64,000 nucleotides of DNA from Steroidobacteraceae bacterium (GCA_017853555.1 JAFMJH010000005.1:58165-122164); one strand, 5' to 3'. Counted from the stretch's first letter, positions 1 to 8,180 are shown. Notes: generated by a model not told the origin, from the sequence alone. Translations and numbers: made by a program.

Positions 1-1
1 C

Positions 2-574
2 GCGGCCCGTTGCGAATATCCGCTGCACGTCGGCCTCACCGAAGCCGGCATGGGCAGCAAGGGCATCGTCGCCTCGACCGCGGGCATCGGCGTGCTTTTG
101 CAGCAGGGCATCGGCGATACGATCCGCGTCTCGCTCACGCCGCAACCGGGTGGCGATCGCACCCAGGAAGTGATCGTCGCGCAGGAAATCCTGCAGACCA
201 TGGGCCTGCGTTCGTTCGTGCCGATGGTGATCGCGTGCCCCGGTTGTGGTCGTACCACGAGCACCTACTTCCAGAAACTCGCGCAGGACATCCAGTCGCA
301 CATCCGCCACCGCATGCCCGAATGGCGACAGCAATTCGTCGGCGTCGAAGCGATGAACGTGGCGGTGATGGGCTGCGTGGTCAACGGTCCCGGCGAGAGC
401 AAGCACGCGAACATCGGCATCAGTCTGCCGGGCACGGGCGAACGGCCGGTCGCGCCGGTCTACGAAGACGGCGAGAAAACCGTCACCCTCAAAGGCGAGC
501 GCATCGCCGAAGAATTCCAGGATCTCGTCGAAGCCTACGTGGCGCGGCGTTATCCGCGACGCACGGCCGTTTGA
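2..574 (+). CDS. ispG: 4-hydroxy-3-methylbut-2-enyl diphosphate synthase, C-terminal part (cut by window start)
   Basis: This is the C-terminal 190 residues of IspG/GcpE, which uses a 4Fe-4S cluster to convert MEcPP to HMBPP in the MEP isoprenoid pathway. The reading frame is open from base 2, so the start lies outside the window. The cluster-binding region is visible: a CPGCGRT motif followed about 35 residues later by a third cysteine in [11 protein letters not shown]. The match to the family is very strong. The gene ends in TGA 27 nt before phhB on the same strand. Supplying isoprenoid precursors fits with the ubiquinone genes nearby, but no operon link with them is visible. Confidence 0.97.
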   Translation, partial: AARCEYPLHVGLTEAGMGSKGIVASTAGIGVLLQQGIGDTIRVSLTPQPGGDRTQEVIVAQEILQTMGLRSFVPMVIACPGCGRTTSTYFQKLAQDIQSHIRHRMPEWRQQFVGVEAMNVAVMGCVVNGPGESKHANIGISLPGTGERPVAPVYEDGEKTVTLKGERIAEEFQDLVEAYVARRYPRRTAV

Positions 575-601
575 GCCGCGCGCAACAGCCGGAGATCAAC
601 C

Positions 602-931
602 ATGAGCCTCACCGAAAAGAAATGCCTGCCCTGCGAAGGCGGCATACCGCCGCTGCCGCGAGCCGACTGCGAGCGCTTGCTCGGCGAATTGTCGCCGCAG
701 TGGCGGCTGTCGCCCGACGGCAAGGAGCTGCAGCGCGAGTTCGCATTCAAAGATTTTTATCGCACAATGAGCTTCGTGAACGCGCTCGCGCACGTGGCGA
801 ACGCCGAAGACCATCATCCGGATCTGGCGATCGGCTACGGTTATTGCCGCGTGCGCTATCGCACGCACGCGGTCGACGGACTCACCGAGAACGACTTCAT
901 CTGCGCAGCGAAGATCGACCGGATCGACTGA
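602..931 (+). CDS. phhB: pterin-4a-carbinolamine dehydratase
   Basis: The 109-aa product matches the PCD/DCoH family, which dehydrates 4a-hydroxytetrahydrobiopterin and so recycles the cofactor of phenylalanine hydroxylase. The family signature is present: an EDHHPDL segment (residues ~68-74) followed by YGYCRVRYRTH, which supplies the usual aromatic and histidine positions. Length is typical (95-120 aa). It starts with ATG 27 nt after ispG. Its last 35 bp overlap the 3' end of ubiI on the other strand. No phenylalanine hydroxylase gene lies in the window, so the pterin partner is unknown; in bacteria lacking it, PCD is often linked to molybdopterin or folate salvage. Confidence 0.93.
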   Translation: MSLTEKKCLPCEGGIPPLPRADCERLLGELSPQWRLSPDGKELQREFAFKDFYRTMSFVNALAHVANAEDHHPDLAIGYGYCRVRYRTHAVDGLTENDFICAAKIDRID

Positions 932-2153
932 CCGCCGCCGGCATCTCGCCGGCGATTCCGAGCGCGCGCTCGACGAACGCGCGCCGCAACCATGGCGCGC
1001 GACCGACCCAGCCGAGGCCGCGTTGCGCGATGCGACCGAGCGCATCGTCGCCGAAGGCGAGATACCGATTGAACAGATCCATCGCGAGACCCATCGCCTC
1101 GTTCTCGCCCTTGCGCCAGCGCTCGTAGCGACGCAAGACGCGCAGCGCGCCGGGCGCTTCGCCGCTCGCCACGGCAGCATCGATGCAATCGACTAGCGCC
1201 GCAGCGTCGAGCAAACCGAGATTCACGCCCTGCCCCGCGAGCGGATGCACGATGTGCGCCGCATCGCCCACCAAAGCGCAACGCTCGCGCACGTACACCG
1301 GCGCGTGCACGCGCCGCAGCGGAAACGCACGCCGCTCGGAGGCGAGCGTGAGCGCGCCCAACACGCCGTCGCTCGCGGCGGTCAATTCGGCCGAGAATGC
1401 CGCCGGCTCGAGCGCGAGCAAGGCCTCGGCGCGCGCCTTGGGCAGCGACCAGACGATCGAACATTCGCCACTGGCCAACGGCAGCAGCGCGAGCGTGCCC
1501 TCACCCAAAAATCGCTGCCATGCCGTGCGGGCATGCGCGCGCTCGCAAGCGACGTTGGCGACGATGCCGAGTTGGCCGTAATCCTGTTGCAAGGTGCCGA
1601 GCCCGGCGGCGCGACGCACCACCGAGCGACCGCCATCGGCGCCGATCACGAGCGCCGCGCGCAACGCGCCGTCGCCGGTCTCGATGCGGACGGCGTCGGC
1701 TTCGAACACGAGATCGTCCACCCGCGTGGCGCGCAGCTCGCCACCGCCCGCCCGCAAGGCTTCGAGCGCGGCGCTTTGCAACGCGGTGTTGCCGACGATG
1801 TAACCGAGGTTGGGTTCGGCGAGTTCGCCGGCATCAAAAGTGAGTGCACCGGTGCCGTGGGCGGGCTCGCTCGCCGGCCACACGTGCATGCGTTCATAGG
1901 GACTGAGCACGTCGGGTGCAGCGGAGAGGGCCGACCAGGCGCCGGCTGCACGGCAGATGCGCTCGCTCGCGCGCGACAAGGCGACGACGCGCAAATCCGC
2001 GCCGCCACGCGCATGCTCGTTCGGCAGTTCGCGTTCGAGCAACACGACGCGCAGACCGGCCGTGTGCGAGCCGCGCACCAGCAACGCGCCGAGCATCGCA
2101 CCGACGGGCCCACCGCCCACGATCGCGATATCGCAATCGCGCGCGGCAGTCAT
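897..2153 (-). CDS. ubiI: UbiI-type FAD-dependent ubiquinone-biosynthesis hydroxylase
   Basis: A 418-aa flavoprotein monooxygenase of the UbiH/UbiI/UbiF family, which hydroxylates the aromatic ring during ubiquinone synthesis. The N-terminus carries the Rossmann dinucleotide motif GGGPVGAMLG. The second FAD motif near residue 290 reads GDAAHIVHPLAGQGVNLG. The GDAAH form and the place after pepP-ubiH match E. coli UbiI (VisC, the C5 hydroxylase) rather than UbiH, whose motif is GNAAQ. UbiF is a less likely identity because a Coq7 hydroxylase is encoded at 9403. The gene overlaps the ubiH stop by 4 bp, indicating translational coupling, and converges on phhB with a 35-bp overlap. Confidence 0.9.
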   Translation of the reverse strand: MTAARDCDIAIVGGGPVGAMLGALLVRGSHTAGLRVVLLERELPNEHARGGADLRVVALSRASERICRAAGAWSALSAAPDVLSPYERMHVWPASEPAHGTGALTFDAGELAEPNLGYIVGNTALQSAALEALRAGGGELRATRVDDLVFEADAVRIETGDGALRAALVIGADGGRSVVRRAAGLGTLQQDYGQLGIVANVACERAHARTAWQRFLGEGTLALLPLASGECSIVWSLPKARAEALLALEPAAFSAELTAASDGVLGALTLASERRAFPLRRVHAPVYVRERCALVGDAAHIVHPLAGQGVNLGLLDAAALVDCIDAAVASGEAPGALRVLRRYERWRKGENEAMGLAMDLFNRYLAFGDDALGRIAQRGLGWVGRAPWLRRAFVERALGIAGEMPAAVSRSGRSSLRR

Positions 2154-3379
2154 CGCGACACGCTCAAGCCGCGCGCGAGTCGCGGCACGTTCGCACCGAA
2201 CCCCAGACTCAGGCGCGACAAGGCCTGCTTCGCCGTCGGTGACAGATCGAACAACAGCAAGCCGAGATCACGCAATGCGGGCACGCCGGCACGCGTGTCG
2301 CCGAAGAGTTTCACGAGTCCATCGGTGAAGCGCACCATGCCGTCGCGATCGGCGGTACGGCGCGCACGAAATTCCTGCAGCACGGCAGGCGCACCGACAT
2401 CACCGCCGCGCGGCACGCCGGCGAGCACTTCGGCGAGCGTCGCGGCGTCGCGCAAACCGAGATTGAAGCCCTGCCCCGCGACCGGATGCAAACCCTGCGC
2501 CGCATTGCCGATGAGCGCGACGCGCTCGCCGACCAATTCTTCGGCGCGCGTGAGTTTCAATGGATAGGCGTTGCGACGCCCGACTTTGAGAAACCGCCCC
2601 GCACGCCAACCGAAGCGTGACTGCAAAGCCGTCAGATACTCGGCATCCGACAAGGCGAGCACGCGCTCGGCTTCCGCGGGCGCGAGCGTCCACACCACGC
2701 CGTAGTGACCCCCGACCAGCGGCAACACCGCGAACGGCCCTTCGGGCGTGAAGCGCTCATAGGCCGTGCCGTCGGCGGGCTGCGTGCTCGCCACGTGCGC
2801 GACCACGGCGACTTGCGAATAGTCTTCGACGCTCGCCGGCAAGCCCGCAGCGGCACGCACTTGAGACTGCGCCCCGTCGGCGGCGACCACGAGCCGCGCG
2901 GCGATCGGCGTCGCGCCGGGCGTGGTGTCCAATTCGACTTGCGAGCTGCCGATGCGCACTGCGCTGCACCGCGCCGGCATGCGCAACTCGAGATCAGTGA
3001 GGCGCTGCAGTGCCGCGCGCAACACCGCGCCGGTGACGCGATTGGGCAGTACGTAACCGAAGGCTTCGAGATCGTGCTCGGCCGCTTCGAGCCGTGCGAA
3101 ACCGAAACGCCCCGCGTCCGAGACGTGAATGCGCGTGATCGCCGCGGCCGACGGCGCGAGCTGCGCCCATAGCCCCAAAGTTTCGAACACCCGCCGCGTG
3201 CCGTTGCCGAGTGCGGTGGTGCGATCGTCGAACGAGGGCTGCGCTTCGGCATCGGCGGCGACGCTTTCGATCAACGCGACGCGCAGACCGAGCGGTTGCA
3301 GGGCGATCGCGAGACTCGCGCCGACGAGACCGCCGCCGACGATGGCGACATCGACCGCAAGCGGTGCCGGCGCGCTCAT
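2150..3379 (-). CDS. ubiH: 2-octaprenyl-6-methoxyphenol hydroxylase UbiH
   Basis: A 409-aa FAD monooxygenase. The N-terminal GGGLVGASLA motif binds the dinucleotide, and the second FAD motif (residues ~285-302) reads GNAAQGLHPVAGQGFNLG. The GN variant in place of GD is also found in E. coli UbiH, which hydroxylates C1 of the ubiquinone ring, so this paralogue is assigned UbiH and its downstream neighbour UbiI. Start and stop overlap pepP and ubiI by 4 bp each, forming a tightly coupled ygfB-pepP-ubiH-ubiI operon as in E. coli. Confidence 0.92.
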   Translation of the reverse strand: MSAPAPLAVDVAIVGGGLVGASLAIALQPLGLRVALIESVAADAEAQPSFDDRTTALGNGTRRVFETLGLWAQLAPSAAAITRIHVSDAGRFGFARLEAAEHDLEAFGYVLPNRVTGAVLRAALQRLTDLELRMPARCSAVRIGSSQVELDTTPGATPIAARLVVAADGAQSQVRAAAGLPASVEDYSQVAVVAHVASTQPADGTAYERFTPEGPFAVLPLVGGHYGVVWTLAPAEAERVLALSDAEYLTALQSRFGWRAGRFLKVGRRNAYPLKLTRAEELVGERVALIGNAAQGLHPVAGQGFNLGLRDAATLAEVLAGVPRGGDVGAPAVLQEFRARRTADRDGMVRFTDGLVKLFGDTRAGVPALRDLGLLLFDLSPTAKQALSRLSLGFGANVPRLARGLSVSR

Positions 3380-4734
3380 GCGGCCGCCATCAACGCTTCG
3401 ATCTCGGCGGCATCTTTGGGGACGCCGTCGGTGAGCACCTCGTGACCGTCGCGCGTCACCAGTACGTCATCTTCGACGCGGATGCCGATGTTGCGAAACT
3501 GCGGCGGCACGCCGCGCGTGCCGGGCGGGATGTACAAGCCGGGCTCGATGGTCAGCACCATGCCGGGCTCGAGCGCGCGCCACGTCGCGCCGATTTTGTA
3601 GTCGCCGACGTCGTGCACGTCCATGCCGAGCCAATGCCCGGTCTTGTGCATGTAAAAGCGACGATAAGCCTGCGACTTGATGAGCGCGGGCACCTTGCCT
3701 TTGAGCAAACCGAGTTCGACGAGACCGGCGGTGAGGACCTGCACGGCCACTTCGTGCGGCGCGTTCCAATGATTGCCGGGTTTGACGGCCGCGATCGCCG
3801 CGAGATTCGCCGCGACCACCAGCTCGTACAGCGCACGCTGCGGCTTGCTGAATTTGCCGTTGATCGGGAACGTCCGCGTGATGTCCGAGGCGTAGCATTC
3901 GTATTCGCAACCGGCGTCGATCAGCAACAACTCGCCCGACCGCAACACCGATTCGTTCTCGCGGTAATGCAGGATGCAGCCGTTCGCGCCGCCGCCGACG
4001 ATCGGCAGATAGCTCGGCTCGGCGCGCGCACGACGGAACTCGTACTCGATCTCGGCTTGGATTTCGTATTCGTGCATGCCGGGACGACAGCGGCGCATGG
4101 CCCGCACGTGCGCCCGCGCGGCGATCCGCGCCGCCTCCCGCATCAACTCGATTTCACCGCGACTTTTGAAAAGGCGCATCTCGTGCAGCACGTGCTCGAG
4201 CGCGACCATTTCATAGGGTGCGTGCCGCCCGTGTTTGGCGAGCGCCCGCAAGCCGTTGACCCAACCGACGACGCGCTGGTCGAACTCGCGATGTACGCCC
4301 ACGGTGTAGAACACCTTGGCGCGATTTTCGAGCAAGCCCGGCAGAATCTCGTCGATGTCGCCGATCGGGAACGCATCGTCGGCACCGAAGTCGCGGCACG
4401 CTCCGGCAGGGCCGGCACGCCGACCGTCCCAGGTCTCGCGCGCCGGATCGCGATCGCGCACGAACATCAAAAATTCGCCCTGCGGCCGACCCGGCACCAG
4501 CACCGCCACCGATTCGGGTTCGCGAAAGCCGGTGAGGTAGTGGAAATTGCTGTCCTGCCGGTATGCGTGCTCGACGTCGTTGTTGCGCAGATGCACGGGC
4601 GCCGACGGCACGATGGCGATCGCGTCGCGCCCCATCGACTTCATGAGTTGCCGACGACGGCGCGCGAACTCCTCGCGCGCGATCGTCAGGGCACGCGCCG
4701 GGCGCGCCTCAGTGGAGCGCGACGGGCGTACCAT
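3376..4734 (-). CDS. pepP: Xaa-Pro aminopeptidase PepP
   Basis: A 452-aa M24B metallopeptidase that removes an N-terminal residue preceding proline. The N-terminal aminopeptidase-P domain contains YRQDSNFHYLTGF. The C-terminal pita-bread domain shows the di-manganese ligands: IDAGCEYECYASDITRTF (two Asp), HKTGHWLGMDVHDVG (His), TIEPGLYIP (Glu) and GIRVEDD (Glu). Length compares with 441 aa in E. coli. The start used here overlaps the last 26 bp of ygfB; an internal start nearer the conserved REEFARRRRQL segment is possible. The position between ygfB and ubiH is conserved in gammaproteobacteria, though no functional reason for the pairing is known to me. Confidence 0.94.
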   Translation of the reverse strand: MVRPSRSTEARPARALTIAREEFARRRRQLMKSMGRDAIAIVPSAPVHLRNNDVEHAYRQDSNFHYLTGFREPESVAVLVPGRPQGEFLMFVRDRDPARETWDGRRAGPAGACRDFGADDAFPIGDIDEILPGLLENRAKVFYTVGVHREFDQRVVGWVNGLRALAKHGRHAPYEMVALEHVLHEMRLFKSRGEIELMREAARIAARAHVRAMRRCRPGMHEYEIQAEIEYEFRRARAEPSYLPIVGGGANGCILHYRENESVLRSGELLLIDAGCEYECYASDITRTFPINGKFSKPQRALYELVVAANLAAIAAVKPGNHWNAPHEVAVQVLTAGLVELGLLKGKVPALIKSQAYRRFYMHKTGHWLGMDVHDVGDYKIGATWRALEPGMVLTIEPGLYIPPGTRGVPPQFRNIGIRVEDDVLVTRDGHEVLTDGVPKDAAEIEALMAAA

Positions 4735-5278
4735 CGGCAGACCCCGCGGCGCCCGCTTCGCGGAAGCGCGCGAATTCGTCGAACAGCAATTGCACCCCGA
4801 CGCGCACGAACTCGACCAGTTCGGCGTACGCCGATTCGTTCGCTTCAGCCCCGTCGCTCTCGTCGACCGACACCTGCGTGATGGCAGTCAGGTCGCGCAC
4901 GACTTCGCCGATCTCGGCGGGCAGATGCTCGATGTCGGGGATCGGACTCGTGCCGAGCCCGTAGAGGAAACCCTGACACCACTGTCCTAGTGCAGCCGCA
5001 CGATCGACGACCGGCGTGGCGTCGTCGGGCAAACACGGTTCGAATTCCAACTCGCGACCCCGCAATTCGGTCGCGGTCGCATCGAACCAGCTCTGCAGCG
5101 CACCGCGCGCATCGCCCGGGTCACCCTCGGGAAATACCTCGCGCAACCAATCGTCGAGGGTGTACTCGCCGCTGGCACACAACGCACCGACCATGGTGCC
5201 GTGCGCCTCGGGGACGTCGGTCAATGCCCGGCCCGCGGCCAGCCACGCATCGATCTCGGTGTAGGTATGCAAGGACAT
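4709..5278 (-). CDS. ygfB: YgfB/UPF0149 family protein
   Basis: A 189-aa acidic protein of the UPF0149 (YgfB/YecA) family. Visible family features are an N-terminal TYTEIDAWL segment, the GMVGALCAS-like stretch (here GTMVGALCASGEYTLDDWL), and WCQGFLYGLG in the middle. It is the first gene of the ygfB-pepP-ubiH-ubiI unit. The biochemical role is poorly known; Pseudomonas YgfB has been linked to ampDh3/beta-lactam response control, which is established only there. The ATG is preceded by CATAAT with a 6-nt gap, so the transcript may be leaderless. ZapA-side genes diverge from the same 69-bp spacer. Confidence 0.9.
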   Translation of the reverse strand: MSLHTYTEIDAWLAAGRALTDVPEAHGTMVGALCASGEYTLDDWLREVFPEGDPGDARGALQSWFDATATELRGRELEFEPCLPDDATPVVDRAAALGQWCQGFLYGLGTSPIPDIEHLPAEIGEVVRDLTAITQVSVDESDGAEANESAYAELVEFVRVGVQLLFDEFARFREAGAAGSADGTPVALH

Positions 5279-5284
5279 GCGGCG

Positions 5285-5290
5285 ATTATG
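5285..5290 (-). promoter_or_regulatory. -10 hexamer of ygfB operon, leaderless arrangement
   Basis: On the minus strand CATAAT ends 6 nt before the ygfB ATG. Transcription starting 6-7 nt downstream of a -10 would begin at or within 1 nt of the A of ATG. No good -35 is seen at the expected spacing, so this is a moderate call. Confidence 0.5.
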
Positions 5291-5311
5291 CCTCAGGCGA
5301 CCTGCCGATCA

Positions 5312-5340
5312 TTGCCTGCAGGAGCCCATCGGCCCATAAT
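5312..5340 (+). promoter_or_regulatory. promoter of the zapB-like/zapA genes, leaderless arrangement
   Basis: TTGCCT (5312-5317) and CATAAT (5335-5340) are separated by 17 bp, a good sigma-70 layout. Only 7 nt separate the -10 from the ATG at 5348, so the mRNA should start at or next to the initiation codon. No Shine-Dalgarno is possible there. Confidence 0.65.
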
Positions 5341-5347
5341 TTTCACC

Positions 5348-5572
5348 ATGAGCGACAAGCATGGTCTGGAAGCTGAATTGAAGCGCCTCGAGCGTCAACT
5401 CGAAGAGTTGCTGGCGGTCGTCGGGCAGTTGCGCGAGGAAAATCGCGCCCTGCGCCAACGTCAGGACAGCCTGAGCACCGAACGCGCGACGCTGTTGCAG
5501 CGCAACGAACAGGTGCGCACGCGGGTCGAGGCGATGATCGGTCGCCTGAAGACTCTGGAGCACGGCGCTTGA
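5348..5572 (+). CDS. TIGR02449-type small coiled-coil protein (ZapB-like)
   Basis: A 74-aa, almost wholly heptad-patterned protein rich in Leu, Arg, Glu and Gln (for example ELKRLERQLEELLAVV), predicted to form one continuous coiled coil. Small coiled-coil proteins of this kind (TIGR02449 family) sit directly before zapA in many non-enteric gammaproteobacteria. By location and shape it is a candidate divisome protein resembling ZapB, but no function is shown by the sequence. The ATG at 5348 is chosen because the coiled coil begins just after it and a promoter ends 7 nt upstream. Its stop overlaps the TTG start of zapA. Confidence 0.8.
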   Translation: MSDKHGLEAELKRLERQLEELLAVVGQLREENRALRQRQDSLSTERATLLQRNEQVRTRVEAMIGRLKTLEHGA

Positions 5573-5898
5573 GCGGCACCGACAAAGACAAGGAAGCCGC
5601 GCGCATCAACGTGCGCATCCTCGACAAGGACTACTTGATCGCCTGCCCTCACGACGAGCGCTCGGCCCTGCTCGATTCGGCGGAACTGCTGAACCAGAAA
5701 ATGCGCGAGATCCGCGACAGCGGCAAAATCGTCGGTGCCGATCGCATCGCCGTCATCGCCGCACTGAACATCGCCGCCGAACTGCTGAAGTTGCGCGAAA
5801 AAGACCGTCGTCACGAGACGGAACTCGGCGAGCGCGTGCGCGGCATGCGCGAACGCGTCGATGCCGCGCTGTCGCGCAACCAGCAACTCGACCTCTGA
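5569..5898 (+). CDS. zapA: cell division protein ZapA
   Basis: A 109-aa ZapA, the FtsZ-ring bundling protein. The N-terminal globular part carries NVRILDKDYLIACPHDE, the family hallmark, followed by KMREIRDSGKIVGADRIAV and a C-terminal coiled coil used for dimerisation and tetramerisation. Translation appears to start at TTG, since TTGA overlaps the stop of the preceding coiled-coil gene and no ATG or GTG lies before the conserved region. The 6S RNA gene follows, as in most gammaproteobacteria. Confidence 0.94.
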   Translation: MSGTDKDKEAARINVRILDKDYLIACPHDERSALLDSAELLNQKMREIRDSGKIVGADRIAVIAALNIAAELLKLREKDRRHETELGERVRGMRERVDAALSRNQQLDL

Positions 5899-5951
5899 CC
5901 CGCGGCGAAACTCGCCCCCGCACAAGCCACGTCTTGCTTGTGGCGAAGTCG

Positions 5952-6160
5952 TGTAAAGTGATCGGGCGTCGCCTGCGGTGTTCGATAGTGGATCGGGTTA
6001 CCTCTCGACCCTAAGTTGGAACGCCCCGGGGCATCAAGGCTTGCTGGCAGCATTGTGCAAGTCCGCCACGAGCGGAAAGCCTTACCTGCCGTAGTCCGCC
6101 CCACTTGTTGCTCTGTGTCGAGAGCAACGGTTCACACCGGCATCGCGGGTGGCGTCTCGA
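5952..6160 (+). ncRNA. ssrS: 6S RNA (SsrS), with its -10 region
   Basis: The zapA-fthC spacer is the classical site of 6S RNA, which mimics an open promoter and sequesters sigma-70 RNA polymerase in stationary phase. A -10-like TGTAAAGT (5952-5959) predicts a start near 5966. The proposed 5' end (around CGCCTGCGGTGT) can pair with the 3' end (ACACCG...GGTGGCG), closing a long rod about 195 nt long, and a T-run follows at 6161-6167. Internal GC hairpins flank a central region. The call rests on synteny, length and closing-stem pairing; exact ends are approximate. Confidence 0.85.
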
Positions 6161-6186
6161 TTTTTTTGGCGAGGGGATGGGCGTCG

Positions 6187-6783
6187 ATGGACGACGGGGG
6201 GCGACGCGCACAACGCAGCGCGGCCAAAGCGTTGCGGCGTGCGCTCGATGCGCGACAGCGTCGCGACGCAGCGCAGCAGATCGCCCGCCATCTCGCCCGC
6301 TTGCGTTGCGTACGCCCCGGCGCGCGGGTCGCCGCCTTCATCGGCGTCGGCGACGAGCTCGACACCCGGCCCATCCTAGAACTTTTGGTGACCCGCGGAT
6401 GCCGCGTGCTGCTGCCGCGCATCACGAGCGTGCCGCGACGCACGATGACCTTCACGCCGGCCCGGCTGCCGCTCCGTCGCAATCGCTACGGCATCCCCGA
6501 ACCCACGGGCCCCGCGCGCCAGGCAGCCGCGTTTTGCGATCTCGTGCTGCTGCCGCTGCTCGCCTTCGACGACGCCGGCAATCGTCTCGGCACCGGTGGC
6601 GGCTATTACGATCGCCTGCTGGCCTTTCGCACGCGCCGCAGTCGCTGGCGCGGCCCGCTGTTGTTGGGTGTCGCACATTCGTCGCAACGCCTGCCGTCGA
6701 TCGCGCACTTGCCCACCGACATCGCGCTCGACGGGGTCGTCACCGAACGCGGAATACGGTTTTTTCAGGGGGGAGAGACATGA
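6187..6783 (+). CDS. fthC: 5-formyltetrahydrofolate cyclo-ligase
   Basis: A 198-aa protein of the YgfA/MTHFS family, which converts 5-formyl-THF to 5,10-methenyl-THF using ATP. The C-terminal signature is clear: LLPLLAFDDAGNRLGTGGGYYDR, with the Gly/Tyr loop that binds substrate. The open frame extends upstream into the 6S RNA gene, but the ATG at 6187 just precedes the typical N-terminal helix and has a GAGGGG sequence upstream, so it is preferred. Location directly after 6S RNA is conserved. Its TGA overlaps the ATG of the EVE-domain gene. Confidence 0.93.
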   Translation: MDDGGRRAQRSAAKALRRALDARQRRDAAQQIARHLARLRCVRPGARVAAFIGVGDELDTRPILELLVTRGCRVLLPRITSVPRRTMTFTPARLPLRRNRYGIPEPTGPARQAAAFCDLVLLPLLAFDDAGNRLGTGGGYYDRLLAFRTRRSRWRGPLLLGVAHSSQRLPSIAHLPTDIALDGVVTERGIRFFQGGET

Positions 6784-7244
6784 AGTACTGGTTGATGAAA
6801 TCCGAACCGTCGGTGTTCGGCATCGACGATCTCGCGGCCGCGCCGAAACGCACCTCGTGCTGGGATGGCGTACGCAACTACCAGGTGCGCAACATGCTGC
6901 GCGACGAATTCGCCGTCGGCGATCTCGCCTTTTTCTACCACTCGAGCTGCGAGGTCCCGGGTATCGCAGGCATCGTGGAAGTGACCAAGCAAGGTTACCC
7001 CGATCACACGGCCTTCGATCGCAAGCATCCGCATCACGATCCCGCGTCGACGCCCGACAACCCGCGTTGGTACATGGTGGACGTGCGCCTGAAGCAGCGT
7101 TTTTCCCGAGTGATCACGCTCGATGAGTTGCGCGTACACGCTGCCGGAAAGCTGCGCGATTTGTTGATCCTGCGTCGCGGCAATCGTCTCTCGATCACGC
7201 CGGTCGACGGCGCACACTGGAAATTCATCAACTCTTTGGCGTGA
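6780..7244 (+). CDS. EVE domain-containing protein
   Basis: A 154-aa protein that is entirely an EVE (PUA-like) domain, starting with the family motif MKYWLMKSEPSVFGIDDL and containing WDGVRNYQVRNMLRD. EVE domains of this single-domain type are thought to bind modified nucleobases in DNA or RNA; no catalytic residues are expected. The ATG overlaps the fthC stop (ATGA), so the two are probably co-translated. The pairing of this family with 5-formyl-THF cyclo-ligase next to zapA recurs in proteobacteria, but its meaning is unclear. Confidence 0.9.
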   Translation: MKYWLMKSEPSVFGIDDLAAAPKRTSCWDGVRNYQVRNMLRDEFAVGDLAFFYHSSCEVPGIAGIVEVTKQGYPDHTAFDRKHPHHDPASTPDNPRWYMVDVRLKQRFSRVITLDELRVHAAGKLRDLLILRRGNRLSITPVDGAHWKFINSLA

Positions 7245-7264
7245 TGCGTGTGCGACCCCCTTGC

Positions 7265-7292
7265 TTGTTTTTTGCATTCGCGTGTATATACT
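7265..7292 (+). promoter_or_regulatory. strong sigma-70 promoter of the Lys/Ala mini-gene
   Basis: TTGTTT (7265-7270) and TATACT (7287-7292) have a 16-bp spacer inside an AT-rich patch that stands out from the GC-rich surroundings. Transcription should start near 7299, leaving a short leader with a GGAGA ribosome site at 7316-7320. Confidence 0.75.
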
Positions 7293-7326
7293 CGACCTCG
7301 GACTAACCTGTAACTGGAGAATCATC

Positions 7327-7389
7327 ATGGCGAAAGCCAAGAAGAAGGCGAAGGCAAAGGCCAAGAAAAAGGCCGCCAAGAAGAAGTAA
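7327..7389 (+). CDS. 20-aa Lys/Ala-only mini-protein
   Basis: ATG at 7327 opens a 20-codon frame that after Met contains only Lys and Ala (13 Lys, 6 Ala), ending in TAA. A GGAGA Shine-Dalgarno lies 6 nt upstream, and a strong promoter and an intrinsic terminator bracket the gene, so it is a monocistronic unit. The composition resembles the tails of histone H1-like bacterial proteins and would bind nucleic acid or rRNA non-specifically, but this is inference. Alternatively the RNA is the functional product and the frame is a leader or dual-function peptide. I do not recognise a named family. Confidence 0.65.
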   Translation: MAKAKKKAKAKAKKKAAKKK

Positions 7390-7434
7390 GATTCCCGAGG
7401 GAATCACGGCGGATGAGGCAACACCTCACCCGCC
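7390..7434 (+). other. two tandem RNA hairpins in the mini-gene 3' UTR
   Basis: Directly after the mini-gene stop, GATTCC/GGAATC (7390-7395 with 7400-7405) closes a CGAG tetraloop. Then GGCGG-A-TGAGG pairs with CCTCA-C-CCGCC (7408-7418 with 7424-7434) around a CAACA loop with one A/C mismatch. Together with the terminator stem that follows, almost the whole 3' UTR is structured, as in a small regulatory RNA. Confidence 0.6.
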
Positions 7435-7451
7435 GACTTCTGCCAAAGAAA

Positions 7452-7484
7452 GAAGATGCCCGCGCAAGCGGGCATCTTCGTTTT
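7452..7484 (+). terminator. rho-independent terminator of the mini-gene
   Basis: A perfect 12-bp stem (GAAGATGCCCGC with GCGGGCATCTTC) closes a GCAA tetraloop and is followed by GTTTT. It lies before the rpiA start at 7518, so rpiA needs read-through or another start site. Confidence 0.85.
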
Positions 7485-7517
7485 GAGGCCCTGCACTCGC
7501 GAATATTGGAGCGTGAC

Positions 7518-8177
7518 ATGACGACGGACACCGATTCGGGGAAGAAGCTCGCCGCCCTCGAAGCACTCAAGTGGCTCGAAGACGGCATGGTGGTCGGTGT
7601 CGGCACGGGCTCCACGGTCAACCTGTTCATCGACGCACTCGCCGCACAACGCCACCGCATCCGCGGTGCCGTGTCGTCCTCGTCGGCCTCGAGCCAACGC
7701 CTCGCGGCCGCCGGCATCGAGGTGCTCGATTTGAACTCGGCGGGCAGTCTCGAGCTGTACGTCGATGGTGCCGACGAAACCGACACCCATCGGCGTCTCG
7801 TCAAGGGCGGCGGCGGCGCCCTGACCCGTGAAAAAATCATCGCAGCGGCCTCGCGCAAGTTCGTCTGCATCGTCGACGAATCGAAAGTGGTCGACGTGCT
7901 CGGACGCTTCCCGGTACCGGTCGAAGTGATCCCGATGGCCCGCTCCTACGTCGCGCGACAACTGGTCGCTCTCGGCGGTCAGCCGGTATGGCGCGAGCAG
8001 TACCTCACCGACAACGGCAATCAGATTCTCGACGTGCACGGGCTGCGGATCCTCGATCCGCTGGCCATCGAAAACGCCATCGAAAACATCACGGGTGTCG
8101 TCACCGCAGGGGTGTTCGCGCGCCGCCCCGCCGACGTCGTGCTCGTGGGCGACCCGGGCGGCGTGCGCAAGCTCTAG
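7518..8177 (+). CDS. rpiA: ribose-5-phosphate isomerase A
   Basis: A 219-aa RpiA, which interconverts ribose-5-phosphate and ribulose-5-phosphate in the non-oxidative pentose phosphate pathway. Family motifs are [15 protein letters not shown] (phosphate loop), DGADETD with the catalytic acid, and [12 protein letters not shown]. The open frame continues upstream through the terminator hairpin; the ATG at 7518 gives the normal N-terminus and length (E. coli 219 aa). The partner enzyme ribulose-5-phosphate epimerase (rpe) is 3 kb away. A hairpin shared with the tRNA-Gln unit terminates the gene. Confidence 0.96.
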   Translation: MTTDTDSGKKLAALEALKWLEDGMVVGVGTGSTVNLFIDALAAQRHRIRGAVSSSSASSQRLAAAGIEVLDLNSAGSLELYVDGADETDTHRRLVKGGGGALTREKIIAAASRKFVCIVDESKVVDVLGRFPVPVEVIPMARSYVARQLVALGGQPVWREQYLTDNGNQILDVHGLRILDPLAIENAIENITGVVTAGVFARRPADVVLVGDPGGVRKL

Positions 8178-8180
8178 ATG

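Noticed and set aside
6016..6186. N-terminal extension of fthC
   Set aside because: It lies within the 6S RNA gene, and the conserved cyclo-ligase sequence begins only after the ATG at 6187.
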